Source of the DNA: Morella rubra
Lineage: Eukaryota; Streptophyta; Magnoliopsida; Fagales; Myricaceae
Assembly (NCBI GenBank): GCA_003952965.2
Contig: CM025854.1
Span: forward strand, 18,606,841-18,670,840
Direction of reading: 5' to 3'
Length of the DNA stretch: 64,000 nucleotides
Below, in pieces: positions 23,785-38,184 of this stretch. The translations under genes were made by a program, and so were the position numbers. Within the stretch, counting starts at the first letter, position 1; each line of letters opens with the position of its first letter. Below the pieces are notes generated by a model, which ran no database searches, had not been told where the DNA came from, and was given only the letters and a program-made list of their open reading frames with translations.

Positions 23785-26140
23785 TTATGTTATGGATTGC
23801 TGAGAAATATGTGTAATTAATTCCTGTCGAGAAGAAAGATAAAATATTTAGCGCATATTTTTCTCTCAGTAGTGAACCTTAAACCATTGGGAATCTGATG
23901 AGGATGAAGAATGACGCCATTACCTCAGAATAACGAACATGATCATGATGCAAGCGAGAACTTTTTACAATGGTTTCCCACTTGGCATTAGGAGAGGATG
24001 TCTTAGGGTCCTGCTTCCTAAGGAGTGTTGGCGTGCCAAGTTTCAAATGTGAAAATGGATTTCCAGAGGAGATGGAAGGCAGCGTACGCCAAAGCCAGGA
24101 TTCAGAAGGTGACTTTGGTAAAGGAGGCCGAACAGGGCACTGTTCATCACTAGCATTAGCATTCCCTATCTCGTCTGCTTTAAGAATCTGATAGCTGCCA
24201 ATATTTAGATTTCCTTCAGAGGTCAGTTTTGAGCATTCGAACGAACTAGATCTTTTTTCAAGTCCTTGACTCTGTCCAGAGCCCTCCATCGTCGCTTCTT
24301 GGCCTCTTTGATGTGATATTGCAGGCGTAGGGGATAAATCAGCATCAATGGACACTGCGGTTTCAAATATGCCCCCATCGTTTGAAATATTTAGGCATTT
24401 TATCTCTTGAAAACAGATTCTGTAGTAGAAGTTTCTTCGACCCCTCTGCTCTCTAATGAAGTATCCACGTCTTCACCTGCAGAGTCTGTCGATCCCTTTG
24501 AAAGTGATGATACTTCAGGAATATTTACAGCATCTACATACAGTATCTTCTCAACTGCGGGGCTAATTGAGCCCAACACTTGTTTATTTTTGTTGCTCCC
24601 TTCAATATACTGACCGAACCTGTTGGCTTTTACATTCTCAACATCTTTGGGAATGCCAAGGAAACCAACTCCACGAAAGGGAGACCGAGGTGTTTCATTC
24701 CTGTAGGGAGACACCCCAGCACCCCGTGAACACCGGTATGGGGATAACCTGCCTGTTGTTTGCAGTTCCCCGGAATGCGTAAACCGACTGGATTCACCAG
24801 TCTGCTTTTTTGCAACCTTATGCAGTTCACCTGATCGAGCTCCATAGCGCAATTTGGGCTGATCGACAGCATCCCAAGCAAGCTGAAAAGAGACAAGACC
24901 GGAAGCAATGACGATGACTTTTATTAGTGATAGCAAGAACATTGAATCTAAAGAGAGAAGGAAAACCTTAATGAATACCTTTTGGGGAGTTTGACTGTGA
25001 GATTGGATATAAGCAGTTTTCCCTGGTCTAGCAATCTCACGGGCAGAAGATTCAGCGACCTGGGCCCTAAGTTTTATCCCAGGCACTGGATTTAAGAGGC
25101 AAAAAGAATTCTTAAAGCATAATCTTGGGAGTAACCCGCAACCTTTAGCTGACTGATTACCGGAGTAGTCATACTCACAATCTTCATCTTCACTCTCTGC
25201 TTCCTCTTTCTTTTGGACACATAGTGCCACCATGTCAGACCCGTTTCGATTTATTAGAAGCTTCCTGTCGAACCCACCAATTCTCTTAATTTACTCAATT
25301 CGCTTAACCAAACCATCCTGCTCAGTTGAACTTCACTACTGATTGCCATAGGATAAGCGAGACAATAATCTAGAAGAAACCATTGCCATATTCTGAACTG
25401 TAAGAAAAAACAAGAAACTATCACACATAAATCCCAAGTTTGATCTGTAGACAGCAAGAGTTCCCAGATAAGGCTGTTCAATACTCGACCATCAGAAAAA
25501 AATCAACACCCACTACACAGGATCAACACCAATTACGCCATGAATAGCCATGAGTAGAAAAATCCTGTAGAGACAAATTGATTCAAACGACGCATTCAGA
25601 CAATAAACAAACAACCATCCTCACCCTCCAATCAGACCCCCTTCCTCATTTAATCCCACCATCTGATAACCCCTTTCAATGAAAAAATATAAGTACCGAA
25701 TTTGCACCCTAAAAAACCTGTCTGATAAAATTACAATTCCAACTCCTTTATTTACAACCTTGGTGGTAATTTAAAACTGTCCATAAAAACCTAATCCCAG
25801 AAGCGCCACCAAGCCTTGGCTACAGACCTCGCTTATGAGAATGGGCTCCAAGTTCACATACCCATCATTGGTCTCCTGGATAATACTATTTCCCATTGAA
25901 AGGAACCCTAATTACATGCAAACAGTATATTCTGTCACTAATCCAACTCACACAAATGTCCTTTATCCACATAAGGGAAAATGAGGGCGCAAGACCGTAA
26001 TAAACAGATACCGAATTGCAACAGAATCATTCTCAATCTTCCCTTTTAGGCCATCCTATATTCAAGTAGCTCATGCAATGGCTGAAGAAAATCGAACCTT
26101 CACAAACAGCAAAAGTGACGACTTATCCTTTCCCCCAATC
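23785..26140 (-). pseudogene. DUF688 gene, copy 1, partly corrupted
   Basis: This is the same gene as 38185-40374. The C-terminal exon (23785-23799), main exon (23924-24882), 96-nt intron (24883-24978) and the 3' end of exon 1 (24979 to about 25235) are readable. One A is missing from a five-A run near 24410, which splits the reading frame into 23879-24355 and 24400-25233. Upstream of about 25236 the exon dissolves into the corrupted stretch, with only scattered matches up to the counterpart of the ATG near 26140. I regard the defects as sequence errors rather than true mutations. Confidence 0.75.
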
Positions 26141-29100
26141 AAAAACCTAACTGACAATGAAATTCTAATGCAGTCCTACCCTTACTTCACAAAGTGTTCC
26201 AATCACAAAAATATAGACCCAATCTCACACAGATACAATAAGCCGCCTGTACAAACAAAGTCATCCAAATAACTCCAAATCAGCCTCATATCTTAAAAAT
26301 CCAAACAAGTGAGCCAAACCCATCAACCATGCAACAAACCAAAAATAATACATCACATACAATCCCATAACAAAGCACCAAAAACCATATAAACTCTTTC
26401 AATAAACAAAGCAAAACCCAAAAAATCCCAAAATGAAAAACCAACCAGAGAAAAATCCACCACACATGAGAAAAAAAACACCTCAACATACAAAACCACA
26501 AAAAGAAAAGACACCACCCTCAAACCTACTCCTGTCTTCATCTACAAACTTGAACACTAGAATCGACACATAGAAACACAATGACCAGAAGATGCACCAA
26601 ATTAAATATACACAAATAACAAATGTGTTTATTCCTCTTATATACAAAATTACACGCGAACAGAGTCAAGTCAAACAACTAAAGCAACAACGAAAACACC
26701 AAACTACTTCACAACCAGTTCTCCAACAGGCTAAGCAGATACCACAATACCACATAAAAAAAACTGAAAAAAAGAAAAGGAACAAATAAGCAGTTGAAAA
26801 AAGCAACAAAATATGAAAGAAATCCAAAAGTTTCACCAAATTATGATTTCACAACCCCCAATTTGAAACAGATTCCAGAGAACTAAAATAAGAACCCCAT
26901 TGACGCTCAGACAGGGAAATCAAAAACAAAAAACCCAATAACACGAGAAAACGATTAAATAATATGTGTACAGCCTCCAATCCCATTACTTACCTCAATC
27001 ACACATTCACCCTACTATCGATCACATCAAACACAAAAACATTTAGCAATCGCATAATACGTCAAAAAATAACCAAATCAGTCAGCCAACAAATATGCTA
27101 GCGATACATACAACCAACGAATATTCATCAAATAAATCTCACACAGTAACACTATTTTCAACACAAAGAATGACGACAGAATAGCTCAACTACAAATAAA
27201 CAGACCACTAGATATCATGACTTAGATTTACTACACCTACCAACGCATACTAGGCCAAATTTACTTCTTCATTTGTGGAAATATACAAGCGTCCATCACG
27301 ATCGACCAAACAAAACCAACTAATCCCACAAAACAATCACACTTTCACCAATCAAAAATCACAAAAATAAAAACACAAACTTAAACCAAAAAAAACATTT
27401 AAAGACAAAACATTAAATACAAATCATACTAAGAAACTGGATTTCACACCAAACCACCAACAAACATAAAAAGACAATCCACATCTCAACACACACATCA
27501 TCTATCAAACCGCCTCTAAAACAAAAGAAAAATAATATCAAAGCCAACCAACTAAACCCACACATCATTAAGAATATCAGCCAAGTAAAAACTTAACATT
27601 TGACCGACAAAAACAAAAACATGGAGTAAAAAATACACATACCAACAATGAATAATTACTGCCACCTTACTCCAACAACAATCTTGCACAAATCTTAAGA
27701 AGCATTAAAAACTCAAAATCCAACTCACAAATTCACAACAAGAGACCAACACCAACATAGCAAACAGAGACAAAACCACGACAAACACTAAAACATAAAA
27801 GTAGAACCACTATCGCGCACTTACTTGCTGTAAACATAATCACCATCCTGCAATATGCCGCGCAGCATAAGTTTGGAACAAAAGAAAATGAGGGTGGAGA
27901 AAACGAAAGAAAGACAAAAAAAAGTAACACACATAGCTAGAACACAAGAAGAGAGACCAAACACAAACTCGCAAGGACAAGTGAGATGAACAAACCAAAC
28001 GATCTAGTTGACTCTATTTGGCTCTTAATTGAATACTCGAAATCAAAGACCGAAGAACATAAAGTAACCGCACCACACACAAATCCAAGGCTAACACACT
28101 GAAAACTCTCACAGAGAGGCAACTAAAACAATACTATAAGAACGGACGTACCTAATATTCACTTCCAATTTCATAGGCGAAAGACTAAACAAACAGTATC
28201 ACCGCCAAATTACTCACTTCTATATCTTATTATCAGACTCTCCCAATTACACATAACTTAATACTTTTCTTTCTTGCTAATACATTTTGTAGATTTTACC
28301 AAATCTTTTAATTAAAAAAAATACCAAAATTTCCTTAAACAAATCCACACACTTAGAATTAGAAATAATGACAACAGCAAAAACATGTTCTGCAAAAAAA
28401 ATCAAAACACCAAATCTATCTATTTATATACAAAATATTTTCGAAAATTGGAAATAACTATCACCAATTTTACAAAAAATATTGAACAACTCATATCTTT
28501 AAGTAATCTATACCTTTATACAAAAAAAAAAGTAAATCTAAATTATATTCAGTCAAAAGACACAACCCCAGAATCCACGATGAATGAAAAAACAAACACA
28601 GACCAAACAAATACAAAACTAACAGAAGAAAGCACAAAATCCGCAACCAAGATCATCCACGCCAGGACCCCCTATATCACAACAACTCAAGCACACAATT
28701 ATATCCTATCTAATACACCGTATTTTGCCACTCTTACGTGAAATATGGAGGTTGATTCACCCGCACCAACGAAATCCGTAATTAGAGCCAAAAATATAAC
28801 GAGTACCATAGCAAACCACTACCACCACACAACCCACCCAAAGACAACAATCAAGATATCAGAAGCACATCATCCATCAATTGGATTTGCCAATTTGGGC
28901 AGAGAGAACTCGACCACAAAACTATTTAACCAACCCGCCATGTGAAAACCACACAAAAACAATTGCTCTCTCCCACTCTAATGTATAAGTCACCCAAAGC
29001 AATAATCCAACATCATTCTCAAATAGAACCTCATTTCAACTTCAAAACCAACTAGCAGACGAGATTAACCCCTAAAACAAGCACAGCTCTCTCCACTCAC

Positions 29101-32100
29101 ACGGAGCAAGCCCTGAATACAATTAACTATACCAAATGACCATCAATTCTCACAAAAAATATCAAAACACTTTATAAATTTTTTGAAATTTTATAAAAAA
29201 ATGAAAGTGATTAATAATTTATTGAATTTTAGATAAAAATGGTAGAAACAAACAAAACACACAAATATTATGACAAATCATAATTAACTAATCTAAATCA
29301 CATAATACATGACAAAATAAACTATTTGAAAGGAAAATAGAATACTTATTTAAAATTTATATTTAACATTTGATAAAAATTATAATATTATACATTAGAT
29401 TAACGATCAAAACCAAACTTTTCAAACAATGGGACCGACAGAAAAACTATTTACTGCAAACAAAAAAATCTTTAGCATTTCACACACGCCCTCAAAGAAT
29501 ATTATCTCATTTCATAGCCAAATCAAATATATCACTCACAAAGTCCTAATTTACACACAAGATTAAACCCTCTCACCTAATACAATATTTCCCCAAAATC
29601 AACTGCACTACAAATTGCGGTCTTTAAAAAAAAATATATTATCAACAGCAACAAAACACTAAATTAAACAATATATCCATTCTCTCCAACATTTATTAAT
29701 AGCATATACTTTAAACAAACAACCATTCAAAAACAATGCACAAACACCCAAATGAAAAAATCGACAATAGTAACAATTCCCCTTATATAAAAAAAAATTC
29801 GAACAAAGAAAATACACATAGCAATACTCGTGACTCATGACCATGCAAGTAAACCTCTGCATCTTAGTTTTTTATTAATTTCAATCCCACCTTTAAAACC
29901 CGAAACTCACCAAATCTTAAAAGAAGAACAATGAATCATCATTAAAGTTTCTACACAATGCTTTCGATTTTTAAATATTGAATCTTTTATATATCAACTA
30001 CTTATATCAAACTCTATGACTACCCCCTCAAAAAGATGAAATTATCATCCACAAAAAAAAATATCAGTATATAGTTCCATACTATACTGAATTAATATCA
30101 ATGCAGTCCAAAAAAAAACACTTAGGAAACATTGAAAATAAACAAAATAACTTCCATGAGACCAATCTAACACCAATACATTTATACTATGAACAAAGCC
30201 ACGAAAAATCTAATCGAAAATATACAAATCCCAAAACTACAAACCGTCCTATAAACGCCGAATAAAAACAGCAAGAAGACATTATCTTTCAAAATCAAAT
30301 ACACAGAAATCAATCACCTTTCTCTAGTACCACAACATTTATAATATCACAGCATCAAATCATCTCACCTACCGCACAACACCACCCTAATTAAGAACAA
30401 AGACAAATAATAAACAAATCAATATCTCTATCCAAAATAACAAGATCTGTAACTCCCAAAAGACTTAATATCCCAGCACATCAACCACAATCCAAAAAGA
30501 AAGCTGCCGCAGCCTCACTTCAACCCCTCCTCCCCCAGAATCACCCACACTCCAATCGATAGTTACACGCAGCACATCTGAAAAGGTCCAATTAGAAACC
30601 AGAAACGGAAAAAATTTAGACCTTTAGTATCAGAATCTATACATAACTTTACAGCAACAACGCAATAGCCTCAATAAAAAAAAAGCAAAGAAATATAAAT
30701 TCAAGTACATTCATATATCCGAGCCACTACCACAACCAATACTAACAAGCCAGCACATACCCCCCTCCTGTCGGAGAAAGAGATACAACCACCTCACAGT
30801 CAACCTCATTCACATCATCATAATAGTATACAAACTTTCAATATTCCACTCCAATTCACACACGCGAAACAGCAAACACAACACTCATACCTTAATTCCA
30901 CAAAAAAAACCTTTTGTCTATTTTACACTTTAACCCCAAGTCAAGCCGAAAGGAACACACAAGAAAGATCAACATTTCTTATATCTTTAATTGAGTCGTC
31001 ACGAACAAAAAAAAATAAAACAATAAGCATCACAATGGCAACGAATTGCTATCGTAATATTGGAAAAACAACACAGAAGACCCACAAAACCGAACTTCAC
31101 TATCCATACACCAAAAAAACAACACATCGCAGAAGTACAATCCAATTAGAACCTACACTCTATATACTAATATTTGAATAAGGACTTTGAGGCAAAAAAA
31201 AACCACAAAACAATCATCATCAAGAACTAAAGCATTTGTCTCAGACAAGTATACAAAAGCCACCTAATTACCCCAGTGTTCTGAATCTAATGACAGAGTC
31301 GAACGATAAAATCAAAATGGCGAAACCATGGTTGAATCAAATTATCATGCAGATTATCATAGTGAAACACACAACTGCATATAAAATGTAACAAGAAAAG
31401 CAAAAAAAAATTATTATCCAGCTCTCTGAAAATTGAGCAGAACTGATCCCAAGCTAACGAAGCAACATCTATATAACACTAACAATGGCCTAAGTTGCAC
31501 ACAAAATTAGCACAAATACAAAGAAAATTTTCTTCGTTTTCGAATCCAGTAATTCACAAAATATGCTCAACGATGTAAAAAATTAATCATCCTAGCGCTG
31601 ACACCAAAATCTAATACACAAAAACCCAAAGCAGGTTTCAGTCAAAGCACACACACAAAGACAACAGAATAAAAAATATTAAAAACAAAGGTCTTCACCT
31701 TATTATCATAAAAAAAATTTGATTTATTATTTTAAATTAAAATTAATAAAAAACATACAAAATATAATCTAAACGGTAAGATTACATATAAGAAACATTA
31801 TATTCTATTGTTAAACCAAATTACCTCAGTATAAACAAATTTTAAAAATTCTAATATATTTTATTTAAACTTATTAAACAGGATAAGAGAGAATTATTTG
31901 ATGTGAAATATCATAAATTAAAAAAATATATATCATAGACTATATTAATAGAAAAGATACTAACAAGAGAAAAAAGATCAATTAACAATCTATTATCACT
32001 AATAATATAATATCTATTAAAACAATATTAAAAATCTAAGAGTATGTAAATCAAAATTGAATATTAACTTAATCATTCACTTGAGCAAAAGATACCTAGC

Positions 32101-34488
32101 TACAGAATTTCAATCAGGATATATTTTTAAGTCTTCTATGTATTTGCATCTTTTATTTTAATTACATTAGTATTATTTACAAAATACCTTGCACAAAAAA
32201 AAAAATACACATCCCCTAAAAAATCCCAATATAATAGGTAATACAATTAAAGATCTAAATAAAGCTGGAAGAAATATAAACTTCAACTCTCAAATATCAC
32301 AAAACTTAAGACATATAAACATAACTTTTATGCACCACTTACAAATATTGGCTTACGAAAAACATATATTAACACAACTAATGAATAGAAGACAAAATTA
32401 ATACACCGGTCTCATACAACCTAGGATTAAATATGCGTAAATTTAAAGTAAAATGAAAAATACTCGATATACAAAAAAAAGAACAAAAAAAAAAAAACAA
32501 TCACATACGATAACAAAAAGAAATTAGAGCAGCAGTACCGTAATAATGATTCATGTCAAAAAAACACACCAGCAATACGCCCTTAGCAAAAATGGTAATC
32601 TCTCATCACTATCCACTTCCTCAATTAACATCTCCATAAACACATTATATGAAGAAATACAAATCTTTCCCCAAAAAAAAAAATAAAATATAAATAAAAA
32701 TTTTAAATAAGAATGAACTAAATAGACCCACAATTATGATTTCAACTAATTACATCAAAATCCCAATAGTAAAAAATGAAATCAGTCTCATGAACAAAAA
32801 AATAAATTTTACCACACAATAAAAAACATTCAAATAGAAACTAACTAAACAACTTATGCAATATTGTAAAAACTAAGCCTTTATGACTAAGATAGAAAAC
32901 CTCAAATATCAAGACATTGATTAAATGGAGTAATTCCTATCATCGCCAAAATTTCCATTCTAATATAACAACTTCCATCGAAATTTTCACTTGTACATAT
33001 CACACATCACATCTTTTTTTCAGATTCCTCAAAAACAAGAGCCAGAAGATTAAATCTATCAATAAATATTAATAGGATACTTACATATCCATAGAAATGC
33101 AATTTAAAACCAAACATAACGACGCATATATAAGCTCTATATATCTAAAAACACGAGTAGCTTTTCTGTGATATCGCGCGACGAACTCCAACCCAACAAC
33201 CACTTAAAGTCAGACGCACAGAAAACACAAATTATATAGATAACCATCTACCTTTCTCAAAGTCCCCATTATTCACCACAGAACAATACAAAGCCACCAA
33301 GCACAAACAGGCACACAAGCCAGCACAAGTACAACACAGAAAGCCATTCTTAAGCAACCTCAATACAATACAACAACCCACAAAAAACCACCACACGATG
33401 TCCTAAAGGCCACAAAACAAACAAACGCCATCTTACAAAGCACCTAGTACCACCCCCCATCACGTATCAGAGCCCAAACCAATGTATACAAAAAATTACA
33501 AGTAAAAATAACAGATTCAAATGATAGGAAAAAAAATAAAATAGCCACAAGAGATATACAAGTAAAAATAGATCCACACTTCGCTAAAACGCCGACTTCT
33601 AAACAAAATCAAACCCTATAATGACAAACGAGACTCCATACTGAACCACAAACCCGACGTACCGTCAGACCACACCCAAAAATGAACAACCTATGATGTT
33701 GCATAAATCACAAACTTTTATGACGATTCACGAGAAGCACCAGAAAAAAAATAAAAATGACAACACTATCCATTTTCATAAAAATACGCGCTACCGCACC
33801 TCCTTAGTAATCAGACAAGAAACCTCAACATATACCCCAAAATCAATACCCCACCAATTTTTCAACTATCCCAAAATAATCTTACACCTCTGCAGTGAAT
33901 ATACTCAGCCAAAAACAAAACCACTAATTAAAACATAACCAATAATGGCACCATACGGCGATAAGCAAAAAGACCAACGCATCACAATAACACACTAGAC
34001 AAAACCAAAAAACACCTAACAGTCATCACCTTCTAAGGCAAAAACAACTCATCTCTCTGAATATTTAAAACACTTAATCAAAACCGAAACAAATCACACC
34101 ATATAAAGAATCAAAAACAACTATAGACCATAACACACTGTTATTGTTAAAATCAGGCCAAAATATGCATTAAATACCACGCTAAACAGTTCCATGCAGC
34201 ATACAACACCAAACAAACACCAAAACATCTACTAAATCATCACGCTTTTATGCACAACTTCAATTGAGAGATTACACTTATTAGCAAACACCTCGAAAAC
34301 AAATAACAACACACTTTATATATAACCACCGTCTTAATAACTGTACACCTGACAAACTTGGAGTCACTTTCCAGTACCTAAGCAAATTAGGTTTTTTTTT
34401 TCGAACAAATATCTAACTGCAGGATCTTAATTTAAATATATTTTCAACATCATGTGTTGAAAAGTCGCCCACCCCTAAATCCAAACCC
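25236..34488. other. Corrupted, A/C-rich duplicate of 39637-46466
   Basis: The plus strand is strikingly depleted of G and T and full of runs such as AAAACCACAAAA. Short anchors still follow 39637-46466 in order: 'TCAGTTG' at 25321 against 39713, 'GCCAATTTGGGCAGAGAGA' at 28888 against 42239, 'CTCTGCAGTGAATATA' at 33888 against 45972, and 'AAATTAGGTTTTTTTTTTC' at about 34385 against 46373. About 9.25 kb here represents about 6.83 kb of clean sequence, so insertions dominate. No gene should be called in this interval. It covers degraded images of the DUF688 5' end, the small frame at 44012, and exons 3-4 of the protease. Confidence 0.82.
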
Positions 34489-34589
34489 NNNNNNNNNNNN
34501 NNNNNNNNNNNNNNNNNNNNNNNNNNNNNNNNNNNNNNNNNNNNNNNNNNNNNNNNNNNNNNNNNNNNNNNNNNNNNNNNNNNNNNNNN
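34489..34589. other. Assembly gap (101 N)
   Basis: A run of 101 N separates the degraded end of copy 1 from the clean start of copy 2. A fixed-size scaffolding gap of about 100 N is the natural explanation. Confidence 0.99.
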
Positions 34590-34612
34590 TTATTTAATTC
34601 TCCTAAGCTGAG

Positions 34613-34756
34613 TTGAATCGAGAAAAGGTGTTGAAGGACAAGGAATGGTTTCCGGATTTGCAGCTAAGACTTAACCAAACACTCGAGAACGAGGATGATC
34701 AGGAGACTCATGGCAAAGGAACACATGAAATTAGCACTAAGCTTTCTCTTTCTTAG
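34613..34756 (+). other. Duplicate of GARP gene exon 6
   Basis: The 144-nt terminal exon of the GARP factor, including its TAG stop, appears again with the preceding acceptor AG but without exons 1-5. It belongs to the assembly overlap and is not a second gene. The plus-strand frame 34695-34967 is an out-of-frame shadow of it plus 3' sequence. Confidence 0.85.
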
Positions 34757-35225
34757 CTTGTATTTGTCAAGCAACCATGGCGAAATCTATTTACGAAATT
34801 CATACATATTATACAGACAGAAAATATGGAGCAACACAACAAGACCCAAACTGATCAGAGGCTACTTAATTATAGGATCTGACTTTGTAAAAAAACAAGG
34901 GGAGAGAAATTACAATAGAAGTGAGATAGCAAAAAATGCTTTTGCTAATTTATTGGACTGTGTTTGATTTGCATAAGGTGAACCCAAAAATATTATGTAA
35001 TCGAAAAATTAAGAAATTAAGTATTCGAGTCTTTGACTCCGCATGCATGTAATTCCTTTACGGAGAAATTTTGGAGTAAAAGGTGATACGGTCTGTGATT
35101 ATACGTGACAGTTCTAGAAAACAAAGATAAATAAATAAAGAAGAATTTTGAAAAATATTTTCATGAGGATAGGCTAGGTAGTAGGGAACATGTTAAATAT
35201 GCTAGTGTGAGAGACGTAAAAACTT

Positions 35226-35694
35226 GAGCTCTTATACCAGTGATTGATAGTCTTAGGCCTTCTCAACTCAAAAGCTAATTCAAGAGGTGAAATTTTTTCT
35301 CACACTTATAAATTGACCACCAACCCCTTCACAACTGATGTGGGACTAACCCAAATAACTCTGCAGTTAGAAAGATATCTTGGGCTCTTATACCAGTGAT
35401 TGATGGTCTTAGGCCTTTTCAATCCCAAAAGCTAACTCAAGAGGTGAGGCTTTCCCTCACACTTATAAATTGACCACTAACCTCTTTCATACCGATGTGG
35501 GATTAACCCAAATAACTCTACAGTTAGAAAGATACCTTGGGCTCTTATACCAGTGATTGATAGTCTTAGGCCTTCTCAACCCCAAAAGCTAACTTAAGAG
35601 ATGAGGCTTTCCTTCACACTTATAAATTGACCACTAACTCCTTCCACAACCGATGTGGGAGTAATCCAAATAACTCTACCGTTAGAAAGATACA
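35226..35694 (-). repeat. TRIM-like tandem array, copy 2
   Basis: This is the second representation of the three-unit array at 20823-21293, differing by a few single-base indels (for example in the 'CCCCAAAAGC' run of unit 1). Confidence 0.6.
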
Positions 35695-38184
35695 GATACC
35701 CTAATTATTTGAGAATTTTGTTCACATCACTCCCCTATTAATCTACATGGAAGTTTCTTAAACTTGGAAGGACGTACGTCATCTTTGGGTCTATGTGGGC
35801 AATATAATTTGTGGGTAATGTGAGCCCCTTGCAATACATTTTAGAATGAAAATGGGTTTGTAGTAGTACGCTTAGCACAGACTATACATAAAGCAAGCCT
35901 TACGTCTTTTGTGTTCATTTTACAAATATAAAAAGATCAGGGCATTGAAGTTGAAGTTGTCCAAGCAAGCCGTTTTAATTTACATCCCCTTACAAGTAAT
36001 GAAGAACCATTGTAAAACCAACCGACATAACTTGTCGAGCTGGAGAATTTATAGAATGTATATATATATATATGCATGGTTCTAGGTGAGAGTTAAAGAG
36101 TAACTTTTATTTCAAGCCAGCTCTCATCTCGTGAAAGACTCCTGCTAAGTGTACGGATTGTAGTTGAACTATTAACTCATATTCGGAAGCTCTCGCCTCT
36201 TGTTACGTGTACGGATTTTTGTTGGATTATAATTCTTTGTTTTTTTTTGTCTGAAGGATTAGAATTAAAAGATATTCTAATTTTAATTTATTTTAAAACA
36301 TGTGGTATACTAGTGACCATATATTGACATTTAACGTATCATATCATTAATTCCGTTAGAAATTAAAATGAAAATTCGAGAAAATAAGTTATTTAAAACT
36401 TAAATTCAAACAGTAATTTTGTCGATTCTAAAAATATATGCAGTTTTTTAAAATCTCATAAAAACCTTGGCATTAATTTTTAAATTTTCCTTTCTCAAAA
36501 TAGCCTCAAAACCTATAGAGTGAAATTGTATGTCCTTTATTTTTTTAATTAGTACTCTTAAAGTTCAATTTCTTCTTCATCCTTAGTTGGGCTCAAATCT
36601 ATAAGTTTAAACATTTAAGTTGAATTGTGTTCTTATATATTATGAGCCCACTAGAAAACTCCCTCAATCTGTTAATCTCCCCAACATTAATTGGTCACTG
36701 GCTGTTGTTGCTAGGACTAGGCCTTGCGCTCTGTACATTTTACTATATAATAGATAGAAAACTCTTACCTAAAAACATCCATGGTTTTCCTCTATCGTCT
36801 TTCCAAAGTGAAGTTAGCAGCTATAATACCAGATGTGTCGCGAGATATGTGTTTTTATTTTCCCAATAATGTTGGTGGATCATATCATCTGCTACCTATC
36901 TAGCAAGGTGTATTTCAATTCTAAGGGATATTAATTCTAATTAATCAAATGGAAAAATGTGAGAATATTTCCAAGATACAAATTTTTAAGTCTATGTTAA
37001 CTGTAGACATTGACGTTTACTCAGAAATCTTCTTGACAACTGTGAAAGTGCCTGTGTAGCCGGGTTGGGTTCTGAAGCAAGTTCCGGCTGTGGCGGTATC
37101 TCCGGTGGACCAGCCATTGGAACGGATATTGATTTTCTTCGTGCATGTGATCTTACGCTGTTCAATTCCGCTGCCATTATTCCTCTTTTCTTTTCTTTTT
37201 TTTTTCTTTTTTTTTTTTTCAAATTGGGCTACGTCGACGATTTTTGGTACTACTATTGGCCCCTTACATATCTTTGGATGGGTTCTCCTACCAGGTTAAA
37301 GATTAAAGAAACCATCAAAGGCCCACTAAGCCTACTGAGCCCGTCCAGCAGGTACCCCTTACCCTTGGGTTTAGAACAGAAGTTGCGACCTAAAACTGTC
37401 TTGGGCCTCTCTAAAACCTTTTCGTGAAATTTTTTCTGATGAGGAGATTTGTCCGTCCAAAGACCTTTGCATTCTGACAGAATAAAAAAAAAAAAAGAAG
37501 AAGAAAAGGAACTGTTTTGCTTGGACTAAAGTGAAAAGACCAAGTGCCCATTCATTTCAAATCCCCCGTTGGTACAAATTTTCCATCCACCAAAGCCATA
37601 CTCAGAAAGATAAATTCAATGGAATAAGATGCAATACATTTCACCAGAAAAAATTTAGCAACAGCCAACAAGTATATTGCACAGGGCAAATGGGAAGTTT
37701 TTCCTCTGGTATTTACCATCCTCCTTAGCACGCACACCTACCAAAAGGTGGCAAGTTGAAACATCAACTGCAGAGCCTAATTACCAGTAGAAACAAACCA
37801 ATAATGTGCATCTAAGTTTAAACTTTAAAGGATACCCTCATTTTTTTAACCCAAACAGAAATGCCCGCGAATTCATATGAAAAAAAAAAAAAAAAAAACA
37901 GGGCAGTAAAAATGTACAGCAGGAATATGACCTGCTCAGCTGCTCTGACTATTGCCTACAGCTACGACAAAGGCTGGATTATGGATAAGTGTAACTGGTG
38001 GAAATTGAGCAAACCAAAATGCCCCTCCGTAAGGACCTTAACATATCATGAGGAGCAGCAAGGTGTAATAGATACTCCAGCTGAAGCGGATACGAACGAG
38101 GGATACATATACCTTTGACAATTTCAAAACAGAATCTCCAAAACCAAGCAACGAGCCTAAGGACTTCTGAAGGGACCTTTTGCA

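Larger units (their letters stand above)
20188..34488. repeat. Copy 1 of a doubly represented locus
   Basis: This block corresponds in order and orientation to 34590-46466. From 20188 to about 25235 the two copies differ mainly by 1-4 base indels. From about 25236 onward copy 1 degrades. The pair begins at the intron 5/exon 6 border of the GARP gene and ends beside an N gap. I interpret this as overlapping contig ends, or two haplotypes, placed side by side in the scaffold. Confidence 0.88.

Noticed and set aside
26078..33938. Many small reading frames on both strands in the A/C-rich stretch (for example 28385-28741 and 33693-33938)
   Set aside because: The interval is a corrupted image of 39637-46466. 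The frames have Thr/Lys/Asn-rich low-complexity translations that follow from the A/C bias.
34695..34967. 90-residue ORF downstream of the gap
   Set aside because: It overlaps the GARP terminal exon in another frame and is broken by one base in the other copy.
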